This document shows positions 11,373 to 20,285 of a stretch of DNA of 64,000 nucleotides, piece after piece. The position numbers and the translations under genes were made by a program. The first letter of the stretch is position 1; every line of letters starts with the position of its first letter. The stretch is from Porites lobata (lineage: Eukaryota; Cnidaria; Anthozoa; Scleractinia; Poritidae), in contig CALNXK010000095.1 in NCBI GenBank assembly GCA_942486035.1, positions 915,001-979,000 of the forward strand, read 5' to 3'. Under the pieces are notes generated by a model. That model saw only the letters and a list, made by a program, of their open reading frames with translations. It was not told the origin of the DNA and searched no databases.

Positions 11373-11837
11373 TTATTTCCACTGAGTAATAGCTGCTGCC
11401 ATTTGAAAATTGTTCACATACACTTTCTGATTATTTCTTACAGTAAGAACATCTGAGGAAGCCCAGGTTCCAAAGTGCCCACTGTCACAGTTCCACCGTA
11501 ATGTTAGTACAGCACCTGACATTGTTTGCTTCAAAGAAATGGCACCACCACACGCACAACAAGTCTCTGGAAACAATTCTTTGATCTTATCAATAGAGAC
11601 CAACACTTTTGGTTTTTTAGACAAGTCCAATTCTCTTTTATCTATCTCCCGTTTTTTTTTGTAAACCTCTTCCAGTTCACTCTGCAAGGTATGGTGAGAC
11701 TCGGCAATGGTCTCCACATGATAGGCATTCCTATCAGCCTCTGAGACAAGAATGGTAAGAGCGGCATCCTCGCTGTTTGGCACAGCAGTAGCTTCATCAT
11801 GATCAGGATAGTCACTGAAGTCAACCCGAAATAGTTT
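11373..11837 (-). pseudogene. Y1 exon with CxxCG / WNCDSGH zinc-ribbon-like motif
   Basis: The exon starts after 'ttttgtttttcag'. It encodes an acidic stretch, then a helical E-K-R-rich segment (VYKKKREIDKRELDL), then a four-Cys/His cluster: C-C-A-C-G-G, about 20 residues, and W-N-C-D-S-G-H..W. It closes with VYVNNFQMAAAIT. The expected continuation 'agtggaaataatttcttgaa' (SGNNFL) is present but one base out of frame, so translation instead runs Q-W-K-stop. The same frameshift is in Y2 (near 62399), hence the gene was dead before the duplication. Confidence 0.6.
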
Positions 11838-12111
11838 CTGAAAAACAAAATGTTGTAGAAATATCTACCTGTTTATTTTTCAAATACAGTAACCCATAAA
11901 GTAACCCTGTACAGTATATGCTTACACAGGGTTCTCAATAAGTGCTGGCAGCTGGTAACCTGCAATCAGGATTTTTTTCTTGTGAGCAAGGGAGTGGAGA
12001 AAAAAGTGACCATGGAAATGGAGTGACGCAGGCCTGGCTGCTGATTTTTGAGCCACGTAATTCACAAGAAACAGTGCATACACTGTAAGTTGTGAGGGAA
12101 AAGATGCTTAC

Positions 12112-12170
12112 GTAGTTCACCTGACTGTCTACTTCAAGTTCATGGAATAAAATGCAAAATGGGAGGGTAC
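12112..12170 (-). pseudogene. Y1 exon-like segment (TLPFCILFHELEVDSQ)
   Basis: A 59-bp open segment lies between 'cttgtttag|gtaccc' and 'gaactac|gtaagc'. It reads TLPFCILFHELEVDSQVNY in one frame. It is conserved without indels in Y2 near 63130-63190. I do not recognise the peptide, and its place in the Y transcript is inferred from the splice-like borders. Confidence 0.35.
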
Positions 12171-12362
12171 CTAAACAAGAGAATGCATATGTCATGTATG
12201 AGCTGATTATTATTAACTGTACAAAATCTTCTCATAGGAAAGTTTTTTTTTTCTGAGTGGAAAAATTTCACAAGTCACATGATATCACAACTACAAAGCA
12301 CATCTTTTCAACAATATATTACAAGATAACTGAGAACAATAAAGAAACATACAGAAAAATTC

Positions 12363-12521
12363 TCACTCATTTTCAGAAGTCTCTTGGCAAGACAAAGGAT
12401 CAAGTATTAGCTCTAGCCTCTCCTCTACTCCATCATCTTCTTCACTGCCTACTTCACTACATGCATCACTCTCAGCAACATCACTGTCTTCCTGCAGTCC
12501 TCTAGTAGGACCTTTGACAAC
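12363..12521 (-). pseudogene. Y1 acidic exon-like segment
   Basis: After 'tcatttcag' the minus strand reads VVKGPTRGLQEDSDVAESDA, followed by a run of acidic residues (GSEEDDGVEERLEL), and ends SENE-stop. In Y2 (near 63375-63535) small indels disturb the frame. It could be an internal exon or an alternative 3' end. No domain is recognised. Confidence 0.3.
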
Positions 12522-12980
12522 CTGAAATGAACAATAAATACCCTAGTGAAATGGATTTCACAACACACAACATGCACATCTAAGGAAAAACACAGTGCAC
12601 AAGTGGTACATATAATTCTAACCTCTAGGAGATTTACAATTATGTTCATTTATTACCAATATTTTTACGGAAATGCCCAATTCAGCAAAACTTGTGTAAA
12701 CGGGGCTCTGATAGAAAAGAAAAACAACTTGCAACACAATAGAAATAAAAATAGCACAATAGTATATCAAAGGTATGAGACACTCGATTTGGCAAGGATC
12801 TGAAGTGAATTTTTAGGTCAGACTTAACTATTAATATCATGCTTGTTCCTCAGGGGAAGCGTGTTCCAGATCTTGGCCCCGCTGAACAAGAAGGAGCCCT
12901 GGTACTTAGTTGTCCTGGTTAGCGACAAGTGCAGCAAATCATAGTTGAGGTAGATGAAGACATTCTACTGGGCTTAAAAG

Positions 12981-13406
12981 TTGGTTAGATGCATGAAGAC
13001 ATTCTACTGGGCTTTAAAGTTGGTTTTAACTGATCCTTAACTAACAATAATATTATTACTCAAGCCTGAATGGGCTCTGAGTCAATAGCCCATGAGGCTG
13101 AAGGCCGAATGGACTATTGACTCAGAGGCCATGAGGGTGAGAGGATAATTGTTTTAGTAAAACCCAACTAGTTGGTAAAAAATATCGAGACAAAACAACT
13201 TTCGCTAGCAAAACGCGATTCAGCCGCCATTGTTTTGGTTTTCAAAACTGGTGCTTTTCGCTACTAGTAGGCTATAACATATAGCCTAGTAGTAGCTCAA
13301 CCAATCAGAATGCAGCATTGGTAATAGACCACTAGTTGGATTTTACTAAAATATTATAGCCTGAATCGCCTGAAATGCTTCTTGAATAAATTAATGTAAG
13401 ACTCAC
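12981..13406. mobile_element. MITE-rich spacer with inverted repeats
   Basis: Near 12960-13020 a short phrase ('gcatgaagacattctactgg') is repeated in tandem. Between about 13049 and 13365 there are two nested inverted repeats. One is 'ctgagtcaatagcc' with 'ggactattgactcag'. The other has arms 'ttttagtaaaacccaactag' (13152 on) and 'ctagttggattttactaaaa' (to 13352). No target duplication was resolved. Confidence 0.5.
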
Positions 13407-13583
13407 ATGCCATTAAATTCTTGATTATCTTCAATGTCATCATGTACTGGGACATGAGCAACCCTGGCATCAACAACAAATGGGTTGCTCTCATTTCCTA
13501 GTCTGGTTTGAGAGAAAGGATCAAAAAATATTAGTTTTAATTCTGCCTCCTCAGTGACATTGATGCCAGTTATGTCAACACAC
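13407..13583 (-). pseudogene. Upstream Y1 exon-like segment
   Basis: A 177-bp open segment lies between acceptor 'atttctctcag|gtgtg' and donor 'ggcat|gtgagt'. It reads CVDITGINVTEEAELKLIFF, then DPFSQTRLGNESNPFVV, and ends EDNQEFNGM. No domain is recognised. The right-hand copy is cut by the window end, so no paralogue can be compared. I attach it to Y1 by strand and position only. Confidence 0.35.
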
Positions 13584-14232
13584 CTGAGAGAAATCATTGA
13601 AATACAGAAAATTTAACACTAGATGTAGTCAATCAATAAAATAATAATTAATATCAGTAATGAGGATATTTAAAATTGCAATTTGATAACAATCAAATAT
13701 TGATATTGATTTCCGATAGCAATAAAAAAAATTGATGAAGAGAAACATTTGTGAGTTGGACTAATAATATCAACGAGGACTGATTTATTGATTGTTACTG
13801 ATTTCTATCGACTGACTTCACCTGGAGTAACATACACATGCACATACAAGTGAGGACAATAATTGACACTGTTCCCTTCCCCCCACCCAAAATACCTGGA
13901 TTAAACTACTAGATTGAAATGCAAATACTATGCTCAATTTTTTTCCAGGTGCAGTAACGCTTGGAGTCACAAATACTGATTTAGTTGTAAACAAGTATTT
14001 TTAGATTCAAAACATTTATACAAACAGTACCTGTCAAAAGACACCTCCAAAGATCAGTAAATACGGTTGTTCAGGCACTCTTTCCTTCCTCTCTTAGCTG
14101 GGACTGAGCAAAACGGTGCAGTAATACCTAAAGGAAAATATAAAACATAAGTTTACCATATCAACCGCTATGGAAAAACAAACTGACCATGGCCTGCAGG
14201 ACACCAAAAAACATTACCTTCATATACAATAA

Positions 14233-14580
14233 GGCCATCCCCTTTTTTTTCGTTTAGGGTCAAATGGCGTTTTCTTATATTGGGTCAGTCGGTCGGATTG
14301 AAAAAAAAAAGCTAAAAAAAATAACAAGAAGTCGCGGAATAGGAGGCCCTGGTATCCCAGGATGACGTTACAAGCTAACAATTCACATATTTGGATTAAC
14401 AAAATGCACAATATACTGTAAAAATGTACCTGTTTTTTCTCTTTGCTGTTACTATGCTCATTTTTCAGATTAAAGAATTATTTCAAGTGAAAAATGGTTT
14501 AACTACGTCGGTTTTTTGTAAATTTTTTTGAAAATGCCAAAAATTTGGACGACACTAAACGGCGAAAAAAGAGGATGGCC
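14233..14580. mobile_element. 348-bp MITE with TAA target duplication (Harbinger-like)
   Basis: The ends are 'ggccatccccttttttttcg' and 'cgaaaaaagaggatggcc', flanked by TAA on both sides (14230-14232 and 14581-14583). GGCC termini plus a TAA duplication also describe the element at 28789-29049. TWA duplications are typical of PIF/Harbinger. There is no internal coding sequence. Confidence 0.7.
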
Positions 14581-14729
14581 TAAGATTAAATCTGATACAT
14601 TTACGTCTTCTGAAGAAAAACTATAAGCTGCTACAGTACTAAACCGCAAACAATCTCTTATTTTTCGTTTGATAGTAGAGAGAGCGAGAGTTTGAGCGAG
14701 TGTTGATTTGCATCATGATCACCATTTTG

Positions 14730-15617
14730 CTAGTCTGCTACATGGCTGTTTTTAGTGTCGTCATGCAATGCTCCTCCCCTCTAGTCTGCTACACAGCCGT
14801 TTTTAGTGTTGTCACGCAATGCTCCTCCCCACTAACGGCTGCTGAAAACTGAACCACATTCCTTTCCCGCGATTAGCCAATTAGAATTCAGCTCCCATTT
14901 TCTGGAAGGAGTTTGTGCCACGTTTGCAGTATGGTGACTCCTCCAATCACAGCTTTGCTTTTATCATTGCCCCATGTGTGAATGACAGAACAATCAAAAT
15001 TGTCGTGTGAAAACAAGCAATCAACTAGAGTAGTGTTGTCGTAGTTGAGTCCTTTCAAAATTTTTGAGATAAGCAGCAACAGCAAGCAAGTCGAGCAAAT
15101 ATGATGCACAACATGGATGTGCTTATAAAACTGCCGGGTATAGTTCTGGGAAATCGCTTATCGATAATTTATGAGATTGCTTTTGTTTGAATCAGTACCC
15201 CTGAGAGTTTAGTCTTCAACAACACAATGAGCACATCCGGCACATGAAATTCATCATACATGCACGTTAAAAACAACCAACTGATCCTGGTAAGAGTCTT
15301 GTAGGCCTATCAAACTTTTTTTTTCACTTGGAATTTTGTTAACCGCTTAAAACAAACTTTTCTGGAAACAACCTTTTCATTGCTTGCAGACACAGACCCC
15401 ATCAAAATTCAGCGACGATTGATTGATTTGTCGAAAACTGAGAAGCGTGTTCGCTTCTAGCGCCTTGCAGCTCACGTATTGTCAAGTTTGTTATACATGA
15501 TTGGTTTGTTCGTTAGAACACAAAAACTAAGGGAAAGGAATGTGGTTCGATTTTCCGCAGCCCTTAGTGGGGAGGAGCGTTGCGTGACGACACTAAAAAC
15601 GGCTGTGTAGCAGACTA
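14730..15617. mobile_element. Inverted-repeat element with duplicated left end
   Basis: Arms of 80 bp or more are inverted complements: 14782 'tagtctgctacacagccgtt' on, and the right arm ending 'ggctgtgtagcagacta' at 15617. On the left the first 50 bases of the arm occur twice in tandem (14730 and 14782, period 52 bp). The internal region contains a minus-strand open frame (14888-15109) that starts within the element and has no recognisable domain. Confidence 0.65.
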
Positions 15618-15740
15618 CCATTTCGCTCGCCGTGCGTGACTCTCAGGAAAAAAGGACCGCCGGCTGATAAGCGACAGGTTACTTTCCTTCAGAGCTGAGT
15701 ATCACTGTTGAGCACTGAAGATCAAGAGATAATACACTAA

Positions 15741-16198
15741 CTAACTGTATTTCACACCTGAATGAAAGTCGAGGTTAGGAAAAATGTCATCATCGCTGGC
15801 CTTTCTTTTCCAAGATTTCCTTGTCATTTTTATAATCTGGACATGAACTAAAGACACAAGACAAAGCACAGAAGATAAAAACTTTGTAAATGAGCTTAAG
15901 TTACTACAAAAACAAACTTGCACAAAATTACAAAAAACAAATTAGTGAATGTTACCTGAAGCCACTTACTGTTACAAGACTTCAGCAAACTCGCTGTCCG
16001 GACGTTTGTCGTATCCTTGGCGAAGTTTTTGGCTTCTCCATTTGTTCCTGCACGATCTCTATCAAATAAATAACTTTGCCTCCAACTTTTTTGGAGGTCG
16101 CCATTCTCAATTCTCATTCTCAACTGACAAACGCGAAATGTCAACAATTTTTCTTGGATGGCTCTGATTTCTAGCGATTTCGCAGAGCCATCACCCAA
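15741..16198 (-). CDS. Two exon-like segments, possible 5' end of Y1 or separate gene
   Basis: The first segment, 16198-15957, opens with ATG and reads MGDGSAKSLEIRAIQEKLLT, then a basic region (CQLRMRIENGDLQKSW), and ends NSKWLQ before a donor 'cttcag|gtaaca'. The second, about 15850-15760, follows 'gtgtctttag', reads KMTRKSWKRKASDDDIFPNL and ends before 'attcag|gtgtga'. The two are 100 bp apart with good splice borders. I do not recognise the protein. The highly charged N-terminus would suit a DNA-binding start of a transposase-like gene, but this is a guess from position and strand. Confidence 0.35.
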
Positions 16199-16289
16199 GG
16201 AGAAAAGTGGACATTTTGTATAACCTTAATGCACGCCCGCGTTGCATCCTGGTAGACAGACAGTCTAGTCTTGAGCTCTGAAGAAGGTA

Positions 16290-17074
16290 CCTTATTCTCC
16301 TTTATTTTCGCGGGACTTAAATTTCGCGAAAATTTTCTCGGCACATTTCGCGAGTCTTTAATTTCGCGATCGCGAAGAAAAATTGTGTTTGCAGAGAATT
16401 TAATTTCGCGAAATTGACGATTAAGCGACTTTCTTTTTTACAAAAATTGTACGTTAATCATTCAACAATTGAAACAAAACCAATATGCTGTCCCTTAGCG
16501 GCAGCTGTATTCCTCTAAAAGCCAGTCTTACAGTAATAAAAAAAATCTTCTTGTTCTTCCGAGTCATTATCGAGTATCGAGAGTATCGTTACATGTCCTT
16601 TCTAGGAGATCTCAATAGAACCTTCAATCGCTTCAAATGGATCCTCATGCAGGGGGAAGACTAAACGATTCATCTAATAGTTGGGCGATGCCAACCTTTT
16701 CCCACCTTCAGCGATGTGGCGCCTACCAATATCACTGCTGAGATGGTTGTACAGGTCCACCAACCATGAAGCGTGGAGAGGTTGCAGGGCTGTAAGTCTC
16801 AAATCGACGTTGACCTCACCATTAGCATCACCGTTTCCTGGGTTTATCTGTTTCTGTACCTCTTCGGAGTACCATGTGGTAAACTTGTCTTTCATAAAGC
16901 GCTTCGCCTCACCGTTAACAGTCAGAAACACAAATGCATGATTTTCTACGTCCATTAAATTTCGCGAGATCAAAGTTCTCCGTCGTTATTTTTCGCGGGT
17001 CTTTAAGTTCGCGAATCTTTTAAAAGCGCGAAAATCGCGAATTTAAGAACCCGCGAAAATTAAGGAGAATGAGG
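16290..17074. mobile_element. 785-bp pogo-like element with TA target duplication
   Basis: The terminal repeats are 'ccttattctcctttattttc' and 'gaaaattaaggagaatgagg', flanked by TA on both sides (16288-16289 and 17075-17076). The ends are followed by 'ttcgcg' words that recur near both termini. A broken transposase fragment lies inside on the minus strand. TA duplication and the internal DDE fragment together support a Tc1/mariner-pogo type element. Confidence 0.75.
16674..16973 (-). pseudogene. Fragment of pogo-like DDE transposase C-terminus
   Basis: This 99-residue open frame contains EAKRFMKDKFTTWYSEEVQK, then NVDLRLTALQPLHASWLVDL, then YNHLSSD. The pattern 'VK..M...F..WYS..V..Q...G......VDLRLS.LKPLHA.WLV.LYNH' is the region after the last catalytic aspartate in pogo-like (DDE_1) transposases common in cnidarians. 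The catalytic part and the helix-turn-helix are absent. Its location between TA-flanked terminal repeats fits an internally deleted element. Confidence 0.6.
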
Positions 17075-17076
17075 TA

Positions 17077-17253
17077 GCCTGCGTGGCCGGCGTTGAAACG
17101 GGAAGGGGAAGTGGGGAATTTGGGCGCGCGCGAGGGGGAAAGGAAAGCGTCCTTGCAGGCGTTCCTTTCCTTTCCTCCTCGCGCGCCCCACACGCTCTCT
17201 CGCGAGCCCAAATTCCCCCTTCCCCTTCCCGTTTCAACGCCGGCCACGCAGGC
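17077..17253. mobile_element. 177-bp hairpin MITE
   Basis: The two halves are long inverted complements: 'gcctgcgtggccggcgttga' at the left and 'caacgccggccacgcaggc' at the right, with GC-rich 'ggcgcgcgcgag' and 'cgcgcgcc' inside. It directly abuts the TA of the preceding pogo-like element, so one inserted beside the other. Open frames on both strands across it are mirror images produced by the palindrome. Confidence 0.7.
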
Positions 17254-17440
17254 CATGAAGAAGGCAGCATTGCTGATACGTCTTTTAAACGGCGTCGATT
17301 TTATAATTTTCTAATTAACTCCATACTTCATTGTTTGCTGTAATTTTGCAACGGATTAGCTTTGCTTTACTGTAGAGCATAGGCGTGAGTTCGATTCCTG
17401 GCCGAATCATGTGCTCTGGTATATTTCCCATTATTTGTGG
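17254..17440. other. Short spacer
   Basis: This is AT-rich spacer between two repeats. I see no feature in it. Confidence 0.4.
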
Positions 17441-17818
17441 GTACTTTAGGAATTTCTGGGTGGAGATGTGCCGCTGGCCTGGGACCCTGGAACCCTTAAC
17501 CTATACCAGAGTTAGTTCAGCTAAATTTTGCTACCCTATACTAGAGTAAACTCCCGAAATCCTCCCGATCCTAGAGTAGCTGTTTTCCAGAAACTACTGA
17601 GGTCACTAGCACAGTAGTCTAGCCAAAACAAAACCTTATACTACAATCCCTAGTCTAGATAAAATCTTCAACCAACTGATCAGTTTCCTGAAAAATGATA
17701 CCCAATTCTAGACCCAAACTCTCTGATTTATATACCCATCCTAGAGTAAACTACTTGAAAAACCATACCCTTCACAGCGGCACATACCTATACAGCCCAT
17801 ATATGGCAGTACCCCCGG
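17441..17818. mobile_element. Dispersed repeat with 'tgtgccgct...agcggcaca' ends
   Basis: It carries 'gatgtgccgctggcc' on the left and 'cagcggcacatacctatac' on the right. Internal 'cctatactagagtaaact' and 'atcctagagtaaactac' words are near-repeats of each other. A related end ('cagcggcacatacccgta') occurs near 50318-50340. This is a repeat type I associate with corals, but I could not resolve target duplications. Confidence 0.5.
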
Positions 17819-18166
17819 GCCTCTTCCCTGCTTGCGTGAGGTAGATGTTTCACTAAAGCACTTTTTTGTCTTCTCATTTGTGTGTTATAGGGGTAACAAT
17901 AAAAGAAAAAGTGTTATCCAAGTAAGTAGTTTGTAGTTCTACCCAATAAGAATATTTAATGTAATGTAAACGTGAACAAAGGGGGCGTTTTCGCGGAAAA
18001 ACAAGTAACTGATGCAAAGGACGCGAAAAGATGCTAGAAATGCTGCGCGCACGAAAACATACCACAGTACCAGGCGTTGTAAAACATGCAACGTGTGCGA
18101 ATGGCGGGAAACTTGCAATGAGTGACAAAGGCGGGAACGTGCGTTAGGTACCAAACGTAAGAACAC

Positions 18167-18420
18167 GTGCAACTTGTGCAACTCGGTAGCCTCCGTGAAA
18201 AATTGTCTTTTGCTTCTAAGCACCAGAAGTCATGTTACTCGTCTTACGGCTTATACTATGCGTATAGGAAAACCAGCTGGTATGAAGCGGGAGATATGAA
18301 ACCAGACTCGAATGGGGAAAAACCAATAACTGTTGACGGTAGAGAATTCATCTTCCGAGAAAACTCTTTGAATGTAGTCCAAAGATATTATATATTAGGA
18401 ATATTTATAGGAAGAAAAAA
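18167..18420 (+). pseudogene. Unrecognised coding-like fragment
   Basis: A 94-residue open frame includes SSYGLYYAYRKTSWYEAGDM, then GEKPITVDGREFIFRENSLN. The ITVDGREFIF stretch looks protein-like rather than random, and G+C is higher than in the surrounding spacer. The frame then runs into the palindromic element at 18421. I do not recognise a family. It may be an exon remnant. Confidence 0.25.
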
Positions 18421-18573
18421 AAGGCGCGTCTTACATAAGACGCAAACTTGACCGTACAAACGGCACATGATTTCGTTTGAATCTAAGGGCTGTTCCTGGA
18501 TAAGACGCGTCTTTTTCAGACGAAATGTGCCGGTTATACGGTACAGTTTGCGTCTTATTTAGGACGCGTCTTG
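18421..18573. mobile_element. Palindromic 'agacgcgtctt' MITE
   Basis: Left 'ggcgcgtcttacataagacg' and right 'cgtcttatttaggacgcgtc' are inverted complements, with inner arms 'gtacaaacggcacat' and 'atgtgccggttatac'. Related 'aaataagacgcgtctt' words occur at the start of both 3.2-kb tandem units (33868 and 37228), where only part of such an element is present. Confidence 0.6.
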
Positions 18574-19412
18574 TTTTTTTCTTGTACGGCCTTACTGTCT
18601 ACCTCATATTTTGGTGCTTGAGTTTCCCTCAACCCAGTTTGTTGTTTTCATGCCGTATATTTCGCTTGCAAACTAACTTTCCTTGTTTTCCCATATCTTT
18701 GGTAGCTGGAAGATGGAACAAGAAATGGAAAGAAGAGAAAAGAAGGAGGAGAGAGGGTTAGTTTCCGTGACACATTATACCGGCCTCAGTATCAGACAAA
18801 GACCGACTGATGAAAAAGTCGCTATTGGATCTGATTTTCACTCACGAAATCGAAAATTAAAACACTGTTGCATGCCTCTATAATCGATAGTGAGAGTAAT
18901 AGTACTTCAAAACTGTTTACTTTAATTTGCAAGCAGACGCTTTTAGATACGGAACCGTTCTTGCTTGTCCTATAATACTGAGTTTCTTTCCGTGAACTAG
19001 CGAAACTAGCTCATTTTCTCCTTCAGATTGTTGCGAGGGTAAACCAAGTTGTTGCTAGCGTATAGGTCCTAAGGCGTGTAACATTCTCCACCGAGTGATT
19101 TGCTATCCAATGGACTTGTATTGTGGAAATCAATTGCTTTATCCAGCAAGCAAACATCTTAGACGAGGATGCCGCTTTTAAGCAAGTTTAAATGTTTAAG
19201 ATGAGAAAAATGCTAAAATCACGAAAACCACGTCTCGGTTTTTCACTTTTACTGATCAGGGGCTTATACTCAACAAATAAATTTGAAAAATGATAAAATT
19301 GTGTACAACGTGAACCGTGGTTAACTGTCACGTTCAGTCGGTAAAGTTATTTCTTTGTTTATTCTGTTTCAGGAAAAGCGGCAACAGCGAACTACAGCCA
19401 TGAAATCCTTAT

Positions 19413-19769
19413 TTGAAAGTATTAAACAGTCGCGCTGTATTTAGTAAGTCCAAAACCCTTTCTTATGATATACATATTTTGGCCCAAACCTGTATTGAGC
19501 AGATACAGGATACCAGAAGCACTTGCCACCAAGCCGAAAATCCCGAAAAGTTTGGATGGAGGGTTAATGTTAAGGTTATTTTCTCGGAAATTCCAACCAA
19601 ACATTCAGAACATTTAAGACTTCGTTTTGAGGTAGTCCAATCATTCTGGTTGGTATGGACTAAACAAACTGTCGCTTACCATTTACCCTTCACTGCGTTC
19701 AAATCTTGCGCTTTTTATATTCGCGCCTTTTTTATAACATTCAAACCGTACGTTTCTCTGGTGCGCTAA
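19413..19769 (+). other. Open frame conserved between Z1 and Z2, function unknown
   Basis: The frame reads, in part, TCIEQIQDTRSTCHQAENPE, then VNVKVIFSEIPTKH and LPFTAFKS. The equivalent in Z2 (40017-40385) is about as long and continues further (FSGALKKVAYKPLSGGKYP). Here a one-base difference near 19727 ends it early. Most differences between copies keep the frame open, but the blocks are recent duplicates, so this alone does not prove coding. No domain is recognised. Confidence 0.25.
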
Positions 19770-20115
19770 AAAAGGTGTCTCACATGCCACTGTCTGGTGG
19801 TAAGTACCCTAGGGAGCGCACTGCTCAATACTGGCTTCTGTCTGTGTTCCTATAAGAGGACTTACGTACTACAATCAAGAGCCCCCGAGTCACAACCTCG
19901 GAGTAGTGTCTGTGTTACGCTTTTTCACCTTAAACAAGTAACTAACTTAAAGGTGTCAAACATAAAAAGGTGTTTGGCTTATTTTCAGTCCTTCATAGAG
20001 AGATGTCTACCTCACAGAAGAAGCATTTTAAGAGATGTTCGTGTTCGAAAAGTGACGACTAGCTGGGTCTAGTTTTAACATGATTGCACTACGTCTTAGT
20101 AGTGTTAATTGTTTG

Positions 20116-20285
20116 CAGTGGAGGATCCAGGGGAGGGGCCAGGGGGCCTCGCTCCCCTTATTTTTCCACCAAACTGAGACCCGAAGAGCCGAAATTTTTT
20201 TTTTTGACCGGCCACCCCCGTCTCCCCTTATCTTAGGGTCTGGATGACCGGGCCCCCCTTATCTCAAGGTCTGGATCCGGCACTG
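20116..20285. mobile_element. 170-bp MITE, CAGTG..GGATCC ends, 5-bp GTTTG duplication
   Basis: The ends are 'cagtggaggatccaggggag' and 'ggtctggatccggcactg', flanked by GTTTG at 20111-20115 and 20286-20290. A copy at the same paralogous position in Z2 (40647-40878) has the same flanks, so it predates the Z duplication. The short CAGTG termini and 5-bp repeat suggest a hAT-related family. Confidence 0.7.

Larger units (their letters stand above)
7423..13583 (-). pseudogene. Y1: intron-split DDE-transposase-like gene, decayed
   Basis: A series of minus-strand exon-like segments, most with AG...GT borders, encodes pieces of one protein type. In transcription order they are about 13583-13407, 12521-12363, 12170-12112, 11837-11373, 11180-11070 plus 10817-10690, 9622-9540, 9420-9310, 8555-8359, 8083-8014 and 7877-7423. 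Recognisable family landmarks are the CxxCG..WNCDSGH..W zinc-ribbon-like part, a DSPG-like stretch, MEKL..L...LK, DIWHKSAKLVKALT, NHFWFCC, W.DVLHH, LDKRWLESL and LLAALDHNMH. I recognise this from cnidarian and fish proteins usually treated as DDE transposases, possibly Kolobok-type. Frameshifts break it: the SGNNFLKF-like motif is out of frame near 11372, and a 1-bp insertion breaks the 8014-8083 exon. It is also split by a MITE. I am sure of the homology between segments and copies, but less sure of the superfamily. Confidence 0.6.

Noticed and set aside
14888..15109. 73-residue minus-strand frame
   Set aside because: It lies wholly inside the inverted-repeat element 14730-15617, has no recognisable domain and lacks splice partners.
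17020..17343. Overlapping frames on both strands rich in R, P and S
   Set aside because: They are produced by the GC-rich hairpin MITE at 17077-17253, so plus and minus frames translate almost the same DNA.
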